Positions 8,453 through 16,815 of a DNA stretch of 64,000 nucleotides are shown in pieces (position 1 is the stretch's first letter; the number at the start of each line of letters is the position of its first letter). Under the pieces are notes generated by a model. The model was not told where the DNA came from, ran no database searches, and was given only the letters and a program-made list of their open reading frames with translations. Origin of the DNA: Acidovorax sp. 1608163 (GTDB lineage: Bacteria; Pseudomonadota; Gammaproteobacteria; Burkholderiales; Burkholderiaceae_C); contig NZ_CP033069.1 in assembly GCF_003669015.1 (NCBI RefSeq), positions 2,552,501 through 2,616,500 of the forward strand, read 5' to 3'. The translations under genes were made by a program, and so were the position numbers.

Positions 8453-8545
8453 AAACCATAGCTGCCAGCGCTTGATTCCATTGGGTTTCAAGCTAAAAGT
8501 CCTTGAAGCGCGCCAAATACAAGCGCTAGCAGCTTCTCTTTTCAT
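8453..8545. repeat. Dispersed palindromic repeat, family A (long copy)
   Basis: Left arm ccatagctgccagcgcttga and right arm acaagcgctagcagcttc, separated by about 45 bases, lie in the 139-bp gap between gcvH and gcvP. This is the widest copy in the window. Confidence 0.75.
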
Positions 8546-8563
8546 AGCACCCCTACGCCCGCC

Positions 8564-11476
8564 ATGACTGCCGCCCTGTCCACATCCCTGCCGTTGTCCG
8601 CGCTGGAAAACGCTGCCGAATTCCTGCCCCGCCACATCGGCATCGATGCGGCAGACGAAGCCCACATGCTGTCGGTGATTGGCGAGGCCTCGCGCCGCGC
8701 GCTGATCGACTCCATCGTGCCGCGCTCCATCGCACGCAGCAGCGCCATGGACCTGCCCCCGGCCATCACCGAGGCCGCAGCGCTGGCGCAACTCAAAGCC
8801 ATCGCGGGCAAGAACCAGGTGCTCAAGAGCTTCATCGGCCAGGGCTACTACGGCACGCACACGCCCGGCGTCATCCTGCGCAACATCCTGGAGAACCCCG
8901 CCTGGTACACCGCCTACACGCCCTACCAGGCTGAAATCTCCCAAGGCCGCATGGAAGCCCTGGTCAACTTCCAGACCATGGTGTGCGACCTGACCGGCAT
9001 GCCCATTGCCAACGCATCGATGCTGGACGAAGCCACTGCCGCAGCTGAGGCCATGACGCTGGCCAAGCGCTCGGTCAAAAGCAAGAGCAACGTGTTTGTG
9101 GTGGCGGGCGACGCCCACCCCCAGACCATCGAAGTGATCCAGACCCGCGCCAAGCCCTTGGGGCTGGAGGTGAAGCTGGCCAACTCCGCCGAAGAATGGA
9201 ACACCCTGCTGGCGGGCGACTACTTTGCGGTGCTGGCCCAATATCCCTCCACCAGCGGCCGCATTGATGACCTGCGCGCCGATGTAGAGAAAGCCCACGC
9301 AAAGCAAGCCGCCTTCATCGTGGCGGCCGACCTGCTGGCCCTCACGCTCATCACCCCGCCCGGCGAACAAGGTGCCGACATCGTGGTGGGCACCACCCAG
9401 CGCTTTGGCATGCCCATGGGCGCGGGCGGCCCGCATGCCGCCTACATGGCCTGCCGCGACGAGTTCAAGCGCAGCATGCCCGGCCGCCTGGTGGGCGTGA
9501 GCGTGGACGTACACGGCAAGCCCGCCTACCGCCTAGCCCTGCAAACCCGCGAGCAGCACATTCGCCGCGAAAAAGCCACTTCCAACATCTGCACCGCCCA
9601 GGTGCTGCCCGCCGTGGTGGCCAGCATGTACGCCGTGTACCACGGCCCCCAGGGCCTCCAGCGCATCGCCCAGCGCGTGGCCAGCTACACCGCCATCCTG
9701 GCGCAAGGCCTCAAGCAACTGGGCGCGCCTGTGCGCGAACAAGCCAGCTTTGACACCCTGAGCCTGCACACCGGCGCCGCTACCAAAACCATAGCTTCTC
9801 GCGCTGTATCCATGGGCGCCAACCTGCGCATTTACTTTGAAGAGTACCTGTGCATCTCGCTGGACGAAACCACCACGCGGGCTGACATCGAGCTACTGTG
9901 GAAGGTCTTCGCCAAGGACGGCCAGCAGCTCCCCACCTTCGCCGCCTTTGAAAACGGTGTGGAGCCGCTGATCCCCGCCGCGCTGCGCCGCACCAGCAGC
10001 TACCTCACGCACCCAGTCTTCAACACCCACCACAGTGAGACCGGCATGCTGCGCTACATCCGTGCGCTGTCTGACAAAGACCTCGCGCTGGACCGCAGCA
10101 TGATCCCGCTGGGTAGCTGCACGATGAAGCTCAACGCCACCAGCGAGATGATCCCCATCACCTGGCCCGAGTTTGCTGGCGTGCACCCCTTTGCCCCGGC
10201 AGACCAGCAGCAAGGCTACAAGGAGCTGGACGAGCAACTGCGCGCCTGGCTGTGTCAGGCCACCGGCTACGCGGGCATCAGCCTGCAACCCAATGCGGGC
10301 AGCCAGGGCGAGTACGCGGGCCTGCTCGCCATCAGGGGCTACCACGAGTCGCGTGGCGAGGGTCACCGCAACATCTGCCTCATCCCCAGCAGCGCCCACG
10401 GCACCAACCCTGCCAGCGCGCAAATGGTGGGCATGCAGGTGGTGGTGACGGCCTGCGACGCCAACGGCAACGTGGACATGGACGACCTGCAAGCCAAGTG
10501 CGAGCAGCACAGCGCCAACCTGGCCTGCATCATGATCACCTACCCCAGCACGCACGGCGTGTTTGAGACCAGCGTGAAAGAACTGTGCGCCCTGGTGCAC
10601 AGCCACGGCGGCCGCGTGTATGTGGACGGGGCCAACATGAACGCCCTGGTGGGCGTGGCCGCCCCCGGCGAGTTTGGCGGCGACGTAAGCCACCTGAACC
10701 TGCACAAGACCTTCTGCATCCCCCACGGCGGCGGCGGCCCCGGCGTGGGCCCCGTGTGCGTGGTGGCAGACCTAGTGCCCTTCTTGCCCGGCCTGCCCGG
10801 TCAGGGCGACCAGCCGCGCAACCCAGCGACTGGCACAGTGGGCCCCGTGAGCGCCGCCCCCCTGGGCAACGCCGCCGTGCTGCCCATCAGCTGGATGTAC
10901 ATCCGCATGATGGGCGCCGACGGGTTGCAAGCGGCTACAGAGACGGCCATCCTCAGCGCCAACTACATCAGCGCCCGCCTCAAGGACCACTACCCCACGC
11001 TGTACGCGAGTGAAAACGGCCACGTCGCGCACGAGTGCATCCTGGACCTGCGCCACCTCAAGGACACCAGCGGCGTGATGGCCGAAGACGTAGCCAAGCG
11101 CCTCATCGACTACGGCTTCCACGCCCCCACGCTCAGCTTCCCCGTGCCCAACACGCTGATGGTGGAGCCCACCGAGAGCGAGACGCTGTTCGAGATCGAC
11201 CGCTTCATCGACGCGATGATTGCCATCCGCGAAGAGATCCGCCAGATCGAGGCAGGCAAGCTGCCGCAAGACAACAACCCGCTCAAGAATGCGCCGCACA
11301 CGGCAGAGACCCTGCTGAGTGGCGACTGGGCTCGTCCCTACACCCGCGAGGCTGCCGCCTACCCGGTGGCCGCGCTACGCCAGGCCAAGTACTGGTCGCC
11401 AGTGGGTCGGGTGGACAACGTGTATGGCGACCGGAACCTGTTCTGTAGCTGCGTGCCGGTGAGTGAGTTGGCGTAA
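8564..11476 (+). CDS. gcvP: Glycine dehydrogenase (decarboxylating), P-protein
   Basis: The PLP-dependent P-protein decarboxylates glycine and loads the aminomethyl group on H-protein. It is a single 970-residue chain, as in most Gram-negatives. The N-terminal half starts with the FLPRHIG motif. The active-site lysine is Lys715 in [17 protein letters not shown], and GSCTMKLNA is present earlier. It ends the gcvTHP operon. An odd point is a segment at 9785-9822 that closely matches the start of the family A repeat found upstream of this same gene; it is translated in frame as [11 protein letters not shown]. Confidence 0.97.
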   Translation: MTAALSTSLPLSALENAAEFLPRHIGIDAADEAHMLSVIGEASRRALIDSIVPRSIARSSAMDLPPAITEAAALAQLKAIAGKNQVLKSFIGQGYYGTHTPGVILRNILENPAWYTAYTPYQAEISQGRMEALVNFQTMVCDLTGMPIANASMLDEATAAAEAMTLAKRSVKSKSNVFVVAGDAHPQTIEVIQTRAKPLGLEVKLANSAEEWNTLLAGDYFAVLAQYPSTSGRIDDLRADVEKAHAKQAAFIVAADLLALTLITPPGEQGADIVVGTTQRFGMPMGAGGPHAAYMACRDEFKRSMPGRLVGVSVDVHGKPAYRLALQTREQHIRREKATSNICTAQVLPAVVASMYAVYHGPQGLQRIAQRVASYTAILAQGLKQLGAPVREQASFDTLSLHTGAATKTIASRAVSMGANLRIYFEEYLCISLDETTTRADIELLWKVFAKDGQQLPTFAAFENGVEPLIPAALRRTSSYLTHPVFNTHHSETGMLRYIRALSDKDLALDRSMIPLGSCTMKLNATSEMIPITWPEFAGVHPFAPADQQQGYKELDEQLRAWLCQATGYAGISLQPNAGSQGEYAGLLAIRGYHESRGEGHRNICLIPSSAHGTNPASAQMVGMQVVVTACDANGNVDMDDLQAKCEQHSANLACIMITYPSTHGVFETSVKELCALVHSHGGRVYVDGANMNALVGVAAPGEFGGDVSHLNLHKTFCIPHGGGGPGVGPVCVVADLVPFLPGLPGQGDQPRNPATGTVGPVSAAPLGNAAVLPISWMYIRMMGADGLQAATETAILSANYISARLKDHYPTLYASENGHVAHECILDLRHLKDTSGVMAEDVAKRLIDYGFHAPTLSFPVPNTLMVEPTESETLFEIDRFIDAMIAIREEIRQIEAGKLPQDNNPLKNAPHTAETLLSGDWARPYTREAAAYPVAALRQAKYWSPVGRVDNVYGDRNLFCSCVPVSELA
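9785..9822 (+). repeat. Family A repeat-like half-site inside gcvP coding sequence
   Basis: The bases here, caaaaccatagcttctcgcg then ctgtatccatgggc, align with the family A copy at 8453 (caaaaaccatagctgccagc then gcttgattccattggg), allowing a small gap. The reading frame of gcvP is kept. It may be chance similarity or an old insertion. Confidence 0.4.
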
Positions 11477-11559
11477 GTCGAAATACTATGCAACCGCGCT
11501 CAAGCGTGTGTTCGCACAAAACGAATCCCATCCGGCAGAGCCTCTTCACGCTAAGCCGA

Positions 11560-12084
11560 ATGGGTACGTCACGACCGTTTTCCCTGCCTGTCCCATCGCT
11601 CTGGCGAGACGGCCACAAGCTGTGCTGCGCGTTCACCGCGTTGACTGTGGCTCTCGCCATCCCGAGCACCTCAATCGCAGACTCGGCTGACAGTTATCAC
11701 GCGTTGGTAGCTCCTTGCAAGAGCGTCCTTCACAACTCAGACTTCGAATTGAATGTCCCGATCGCCGGAGGCCGCCATCGCGCCCGCGGCACTTGTGAGA
11801 CGCAACAGGTTTTATCCGGCCCCAGAAAACGCAATCGCACTCAAATTGAGGTACGGTTCAACTGCCGTACGGTGGCTGCAAAGCCAACGCAAGAATCCAC
11901 TGAGTTCTACGCAAGAAAGATCCTTTACTTCACGCTGAACAAGTCAGAGTGGCGTATTGAGTCGGCCGAACTCAGTCTGACAGGGATCCCGCCGACCCCA
12001 TCAGCGATTCATACGAAAACAATACCAACAGCATCACTAGGCTCTCTGCTGCCTCTGGCCGCCACATGCCTTGGATCGCCATGA
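11560..12084 (+). CDS. Hypothetical secreted protein
   Basis: I do not recognise this protein. From ATG 11560 it gives 174 residues, with a basic start and a hydrophobic stretch (LCCAFTALTVALAIPSTSIA) consistent with a signal peptide. A region with four cysteines follows (about residues 50-110), then a threonine/proline-rich tail. Codon use is less GC3-rich than in gcvP, so it may be a newer acquisition. The frame extends upstream to 11488. It could also be spurious. Confidence 0.45.
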   Translation: MGTSRPFSLPVPSLWRDGHKLCCAFTALTVALAIPSTSIADSADSYHALVAPCKSVLHNSDFELNVPIAGGRHRARGTCETQQVLSGPRKRNRTQIEVRFNCRTVAAKPTQESTEFYARKILYFTLNKSEWRIESAELSLTGIPPTPSAIHTKTIPTASLGSLLPLAATCLGSP

Positions 12085-12124
12085 TGTATCGCATAGCGAT
12101 AGCGAAACTTGAGGGTTTAACGAC

Positions 12125-12625
12125 GTGCCAACTTCAGCACCCATGCTCAGCTTCCATACTGGCTCACATCAATTCCATCTGCGTGCTGCGTGCGTAGCCG
12201 TTCACGATGGAGCTGTATTGCTGCACAGGGCGCAAGGCGATACCTTCTGGGCCTTGCCGGGTGGGCGCGTGGAGGCTGGGGAAGAAGCCGCGCACGCGGT
12301 GGTGCGCGAGATGCAAGAAGAACTCTGCGCAGAAGTCAAAGTGCTGCGGCTTGTCTGGGTGGTTGAAAACTTTTTTGAGCACCAGGGTAAGTGCCACCAT
12401 GAAGTCGGAATGTACTTTCTGGCTGAGCTGGGCGAAGACTCTCCGCTGCTTGCAGACGCCGGGCCATTCCTTGGGAGTGAGGCTGGCAGACCACTGGAGT
12501 TTGCGTGGTTTCGGATGCCAGACGTTGCTGCGGTAGAGGTGCGCCCCACGTTTCTGGCCAGTCTGCTGGCGGAACAAGATTTCGCATTCAGGCATGTAGT
12601 GCATCGCGACCAAAAGACCCAGTGA
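12125..12625 (+). CDS. NUDIX domain-containing hydrolase
   Basis: Hydrolyses nucleoside diphosphates linked to another group; the substrate is unknown. The 166-residue protein carries the Nudix box as GGRVEAGEE, then REMQEEL (about residues 43-64), fitting the GX5EX7REUXEE pattern. It starts with GTG at 12125, chosen because GAGGG lies nine bases upstream; ATG 12143 is the alternative. It stands alone, in the same direction as the FKBP gene downstream. Confidence 0.9.
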   Translation: MPTSAPMLSFHTGSHQFHLRAACVAVHDGAVLLHRAQGDTFWALPGGRVEAGEEAAHAVVREMQEELCAEVKVLRLVWVVENFFEHQGKCHHEVGMYFLAELGEDSPLLADAGPFLGSEAGRPLEFAWFRMPDVAAVEVRPTFLASLLAEQDFAFRHVVHRDQKTQ

Positions 12626-12760
12626 GTGGCACGCAGACAAACAGGTGCGGCAGGCTCAATGGTGCGTCGTGCCACTGCGCAATCTGCTGCATTACTGCGC
12701 AATGCGTTACAAGCGAAAGGCCCTAACATCAGGCCTCCATTTTTTCCTGGAGTTTTCTTC

Positions 12761-13162
12761 ATGCGCGTTCTTTTCGCCTTGCTCGCTTCTCTGGCCCTGG
12801 CCCCTGTTGCCATGGCACAAACCAAACCCGTCACCACGGCCAGTGGCTTGGTGTATGAAGTGATCAAGGAAGGCTCGGGCGAATCGCCCAAGGCGACAGA
12901 TACGGTGAAGGTGCACTACAAAGGCACGTTCCCTGATGGCAAGGAGTTCGACAGCTCTTACAAGCGCGGCGAATCCACAGAGTTTCCGCTGAACCGAGTG
13001 ATCCCCTGCTGGACGGAAGGCGTGCAGCGCATGAAGCCCGGCGGCAAGGCCAAGCTGACTTGCCCGCCCGGCATTGCCTACGGCGCCAACGGGGCTGGTG
13101 GCGTGATTCCGCCCAACGCCACGTTGAACTTTGAGATCGAGCTGATTTCCGTGAAGCGCTGA
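12761..13162 (+). CDS. FKBP-type peptidyl-prolyl cis-trans isomerase, periplasmic
   Basis: Prolyl isomerase assisting protein folding outside the cytoplasm. The 133-residue precursor has a clear signal peptide (MRVLFALLASLALAPVAMA, cleaved before QTKP). A single FKBP domain follows, with VHYKGTFPDGKEFDSS, the FPLNRVIPCWTEGVQRM segment and the closing GVIPPNATLNFEIEL strand. ATG 12761 has TGGAG eight bases upstream. Only 8 bp separate it from the MerR-type gene, so the two may be cotranscribed. Confidence 0.95.
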   Translation: MRVLFALLASLALAPVAMAQTKPVTTASGLVYEVIKEGSGESPKATDTVKVHYKGTFPDGKEFDSSYKRGESTEFPLNRVIPCWTEGVQRMKPGGKAKLTCPPGIAYGANGAGGVIPPNATLNFEIELISVKR

Positions 13163-13170
13163 GCTTCCAG

Positions 13171-14217
13171 ATGCTGTTGAAGGTGGGAGAGCTGGCGCAG
13201 CGCGCGGGCCTGACGGTTCGCACGCTGCACCATTACGATGCCATTGGCCTGCTCACGCCTTCGGGCAGGTCAGAGTCGGGTTACCGCCTTTACGGCCAGG
13301 CCGATGTGCAGCGGCTGCACGCGATCCAGACGATGCGCCAGATGGGTCTGGCGCTCAATGACATCACCCACCTGCTGGAGGGCGACAGCGTTGCGCCCGA
13401 GCGCATCATCGGCCAGCAGATCCGCGCGCTGGACCAGCAAATAGCGCAAGCCACGGAACTGCGCGGGCGCCTGACCATGCTGCACGACGGCCTGATGGCG
13501 GGGGCCGAGCCTGACATGGGTAACTGGCTCGAAGCGCTGGCGCTCATGACCACCTATGGCAAGTATTTCAGCTCGGCCGAACTCAAGCAGATCTTCAGCA
13601 GCTGGAACCTGATTGAGGCGGATTGGCTTATTGTGAAGGACCTGGTGCAAAGCGCCATGGACCGCCAGTTGCCACCTGACACCCCCGAAGTCCAGGCGCT
13701 GGCCTACCGCTGGATGGGGTTGATGCTGCACTGGATGGGGGGCGACTTGGACCTGCTGGAGCGTTGGGGTCACATGTTCCGCACCGAGCCCAGCACGCAA
13801 GGGCGCAACCATGCGCCCGCAGGCGAGATGATTGAATACATCGAAACGGCCATCAAGCTGCGCATGGCACTCCTGGAGAAGTACCTGACACACGACGACC
13901 TGCGCACGCTGGGCCATGTGCCGCACACCGACTGGGCAGCATTGGAGGCCGATGTGCAACAGCTTCTGGCCCGTGCCGTACCACACCAGCATCCTGACGC
14001 TGCAGCCGCCGCGCTGCGCTGGGGCGCGCTGTTCGACACACTGACGCGCAGCAGCCCCGAATTGCGCCAAAAGCTGCTCACAGCGTCTGCCAGCGAACCG
14101 CTGCTACAGGCGGGTTCGCCCCTGAGCGCACCCGTGCGCTCGTATCTGCAAGCGGCGCTGGCACACGCTGCCACAGCCAACGGATCGACTGAAGCGCGGC
14201 CATCCGCACAGGGGTAA
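13171..14217 (+). CDS. MerR family regulator with C-terminal TipAS-like effector domain
   Basis: The 348-residue protein starts with a MerR winged HTH (VGELAQRAGLTVRTLHHYD, then GLLTPSGRSESGYRLY). A coiled dimerisation helix comes next. A long all-helical C-terminal domain (about 120-330) resembles the TipAS antibiotic-binding domain (segments around FSSWNLIEADW and ALAYRWMGLMLHWMGG). It is far longer than metal-sensing MerR proteins and lacks their cysteine pattern, so a drug-like ligand is likely. A MerR-type promoter and an MFS exporter follow immediately, arguing that it senses what the exporter removes. Confidence 0.9.
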   Translation: MLLKVGELAQRAGLTVRTLHHYDAIGLLTPSGRSESGYRLYGQADVQRLHAIQTMRQMGLALNDITHLLEGDSVAPERIIGQQIRALDQQIAQATELRGRLTMLHDGLMAGAEPDMGNWLEALALMTTYGKYFSSAELKQIFSSWNLIEADWLIVKDLVQSAMDRQLPPDTPEVQALAYRWMGLMLHWMGGDLDLLERWGHMFRTEPSTQGRNHAPAGEMIEYIETAIKLRMALLEKYLTHDDLRTLGHVPHTDWAALEADVQQLLARAVPHQHPDAAAAALRWGALFDTLTRSSPELRQKLLTASASEPLLQAGSPLSAPVRSYLQAALAHAATANGSTEARPSAQG

Positions 14218-14234
14218 AAAATGCCCAAGAGTGC

Positions 14235-14265
14235 TTGACCCTCACGCAACGTGAGGGTTCATAGT
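14235..14265 (+). promoter_or_regulatory. MerR-type promoter/operator of the MFS gene
   Basis: -35 TTGACC (14235-14240) and -10 CATAGT (14260-14265) are separated by 19 bp, the over-long spacing that MerR regulators correct. The spacer holds a perfect inverted repeat CCCTCACG-caa-CGTGAGGG (14239-14257). Confidence 0.88.
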
Positions 14266-14277
14266 GGGTCCCCATGA

Positions 14278-15636
14278 ATGGATCGACCTATGACTATTGA
14301 CACAGCATCCCCCCACAAGCCGCAGAGCCCCAGCCCTGCCTCTCCCAAAGACCCGCGCGCCGCGCTGTTCAAAGACCCCAACTTTCGCTGGATGACGGCT
14401 GGCTCTTTCCTGTCCATGCTGGGCGATCAGTTCACCCTGATCGCGCTGCCCTGGCTGGTACTGCAGATGACGGGGGACACCCTGGTGCTGGGCACCGTGC
14501 TGGCCCTCATCAGCATCCCGCGTGCGCTGTTCATCCTGGTGGGCGGAGCACTGGTAGACCGCCATTCGCCCAAGCAGGTGTTGATGGTCACCAAATACGT
14601 CAACCTGGTGCTGCTGGCCGCACTGGCGGGGCTGGTGCTTGCAGGCACCCTGACGCTGTGGATGGTGTATGCCCTGTCACTGGGCATTGGCCTGGCCACT
14701 GCCTTCAGCATCCCAGCCGGCACGGCCATGATGCCCCACGTGGTGGCACGCCCGCAGTTGCAGGCAGCCAATGGCATCAGCCTGGGCCTGCGCCAGCTCA
14801 CCATGTTTCTGGGGCCTTTGCTCGCCGGACTGTTGATTGCGTTGTTCGGCGCCGGGGACACTGCCGCCAGTGAAGCCACGCGCGCAAACGCCACGGGCAT
14901 TGGCCTTGCCTTTGCGATAGATGCGCTGAGTTTTGCGGTGTCGGCCTGGACGCTGTCGCAAGTGCAAACCCATGCTGCGCCGGCCACTCCCGCCGCAGCG
15001 CCGCAGGCGGTGCTGGCATCTGTAGCGCAAGGACTGGCGCACTTTTGGCGCGACCACGAGCTGCGCACCTGCTTTCTGTATTGGAGCGCCATCGCCCTGT
15101 TCATCATGGGCCCCATCCACATCGCCATTCCGGTGCTGGCCAGCAGCACGCCGCAACTCGGTGCGGCAGCGTTTGGCACCATGGTCGGCGCGCACGGCGC
15201 GGGCACGTTGCTGGGCATGGTGGTGTCGGGCATGGTGCCTCGGCTGCGCATCGGCAGCCTGGGCCTGACGATCCTGGCCTTCGACGCAGTCATTGGGGTG
15301 CTGTTCATGCCACTGGGGCTGATCACGGCCGTGTGGCAGGGCGCGGGGCTGATGCTGGCCATCGGCCTGCTGGGCGGGTTCATGCAAGTGAGCGTGTTTA
15401 CCTGGATACAGCAGCGTGTGCCGCCTGCGTTGCTGGGCCGAGCGATGAGCCTGTTCATGTTCATCTTCATGGGCCTGGCGCCGATCTCTGCGGCAGTGAC
15501 AGGCTGGGTAATGAAGGGCATCACGCTGGCCCAGCTGTTTGCGACCAGCGGCGGTACGCTGGTGGTGCTGACCGCACTGGCCTTGCTGCTCACGCCGATG
15601 CGCCGCGTGACGGACACGGCCCCCGCTGCACGCTGA
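14278..15636 (+). CDS. MFS transporter (EntS/MFS_3-type exporter)
   Basis: A 452-residue major facilitator protein with about 12 membrane segments. Its N-terminal LGDQFTLIALPWLVLQMTGD and the GGALVDRHSPKQVLM loop fit the EntS-like export subgroup. It probably removes a hydrophobic drug or metabolite sensed by the adjacent MerR/TipAS regulator. ATG 14278 is only about 12 bases from the predicted -10 box, so the message may be nearly leaderless; ATG 14290 (MTIDTASP) is an alternative start. Confidence 0.92.
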   Translation: MDRPMTIDTASPHKPQSPSPASPKDPRAALFKDPNFRWMTAGSFLSMLGDQFTLIALPWLVLQMTGDTLVLGTVLALISIPRALFILVGGALVDRHSPKQVLMVTKYVNLVLLAALAGLVLAGTLTLWMVYALSLGIGLATAFSIPAGTAMMPHVVARPQLQAANGISLGLRQLTMFLGPLLAGLLIALFGAGDTAASEATRANATGIGLAFAIDALSFAVSAWTLSQVQTHAAPATPAAAPQAVLASVAQGLAHFWRDHELRTCFLYWSAIALFIMGPIHIAIPVLASSTPQLGAAAFGTMVGAHGAGTLLGMVVSGMVPRLRIGSLGLTILAFDAVIGVLFMPLGLITAVWQGAGLMLAIGLLGGFMQVSVFTWIQQRVPPALLGRAMSLFMFIFMGLAPISAAVTGWVMKGITLAQLFATSGGTLVVLTALALLLTPMRRVTDTAPAAR

Positions 15637-15688
15637 AAATGCCCTGAACGCCTCGGCCAAGGCCCGGACGAAAGCTGTGGTGGAAAGC

Positions 15689-15720
15689 AAAAAGGCCGGG
15701 CGCATGCGCCCGGCCTTTTT
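15689..15720. terminator. Bidirectional terminator (MFS / nitroreductase)
   Basis: A perfect palindrome of AAAAAGGCCGGGCGCA and its complement, with A-run and T-run on either side, lies between two convergent genes. Confidence 0.92.
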
Positions 15721-15742
15721 GGCAGGTGGGGCAGATCGGGAC

Positions 15743-16402
15743 TCAGACGGCCGTCACAAATTGCTCCAGCGGACGGCGCACCTTCTTCAGGTTCACCAGC
15801 CAGTCACCTTCGTCGGCACGGTAGCCCAGGGGCAGGATGGCGACGCTGCGCAGGCCCTTGGCGCGCAGGCCCAGGATGTCGTCGAGGGCAGCGGGGTCAA
15901 AGCCTTCCATGGGGGTGCTGTCCACTTGCTCGAAGGCAGCGGCAATGATGGCGGCGCTCATGCCGATGTAGGCTTGGCGCGCTGCGTGCTGGAAGTTCAC
16001 TTCGGCACCGCGCTGGGGGTAGCTGCTCAGCAGCATGTTGCGGTAGTTTTCCCAGCCTTCGTTCTTAAAGCCACGCACGTCGTTGGTGTAGTCAAACATG
16101 GCGTTGATGCGCTCGGCGGTGTAGTCGTCCCAGGCGGCAAATACCAGCAGGTGCGAGCCATCGGTGATTTGGGCCTGATTCCAGGCGATGGGCTTGATGC
16201 GCTCGCGCACGGCGGCATCGGTCACCACAAAAATCTCGTAGGGCTGCAGGCCGCTCGAGGTGGGCGCGAGGCGGGCTGCTTCGATGATGCGCTCCACCTT
16301 GTCTTGCGCCACCACCTTGGTGGGGTTCATCTTCTTGGTGGCGTAGCGCCACTGCAGTTTGTCGATGAGGGCGTTGTCAGCGGCGGTATGGGTGGTGGTC
16401 AT
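15743..16402 (-). CDS. NAD(P)H-dependent oxidoreductase, nitroreductase (NfsB-like) family
   Basis: FMN-dependent reductase of the nitroreductase fold, 219 residues. It shows the N-terminal RYATKKM FMN-phosphate contact, RLAPTSSGLQPYEIFVV, and the C-terminal LRSVAILPLGYRADEGDW segment with the family's gly-rich FMN loop. Length is normal. Natural substrates could be quinones, nitroaromatics or flavins; none can be chosen from sequence. It is convergent with the MFS gene and monocistronic. Confidence 0.93.
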   Translation of the reverse strand: MTTTHTAADNALIDKLQWRYATKKMNPTKVVAQDKVERIIEAARLAPTSSGLQPYEIFVVTDAAVRERIKPIAWNQAQITDGSHLLVFAAWDDYTAERINAMFDYTNDVRGFKNEGWENYRNMLLSSYPQRGAEVNFQHAARQAYIGMSAAIIAAAFEQVDSTPMEGFDPAALDDILGLRAKGLRSVAILPLGYRADEGDWLVNLKKVRRPLEQFVTAV

Positions 16403-16815
16403 GTGAAAGCGGCTTTCCGAAAGAATGAGGAGAGATACCGAGTGGGTATCAAAGGGGTACGGTGAGGAATGTAGTTTTCATCGGCCCAGGCAGATAGCCC
16501 GCAACAGGAAAAATATTGTTCGCGATCTGGCAACAATCACCCTGCACGGTGGCCAATTCGGGCCCAATCCGCGCACAGACGCATCGATTCAAACCTATCG
16601 GCCCATCCATCGACCGATGGCTGCGGCACCAGAGCCCCTTCGGCCAAGGCACTGCACACCTGTGAAGCACGTACACTGGCAATTCTCTCGGCCCCCTGCG
16701 AGCCCCCGGGTGGTCCGGCGTGCCAACCGCCATCCCGGGCCGCGCAGTGGTTGCGGTGGCATCGCCGAGACCCTTTGCAGGGCCCCAACCGCAGGGATTT
16801 ATCGCGCCAAGCCCC
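16403..16815. other. 413-bp intergenic region (nitroreductase / sensor kinase)
   Basis: No convincing gene. The frame of the sensor kinase stays open back to a GTG at 16720, so part of this region could be its N-terminus. Otherwise I see only presumed divergent promoters and a small inverted ccatcgaccgatgg at 16607-16620. Confidence 0.5.
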
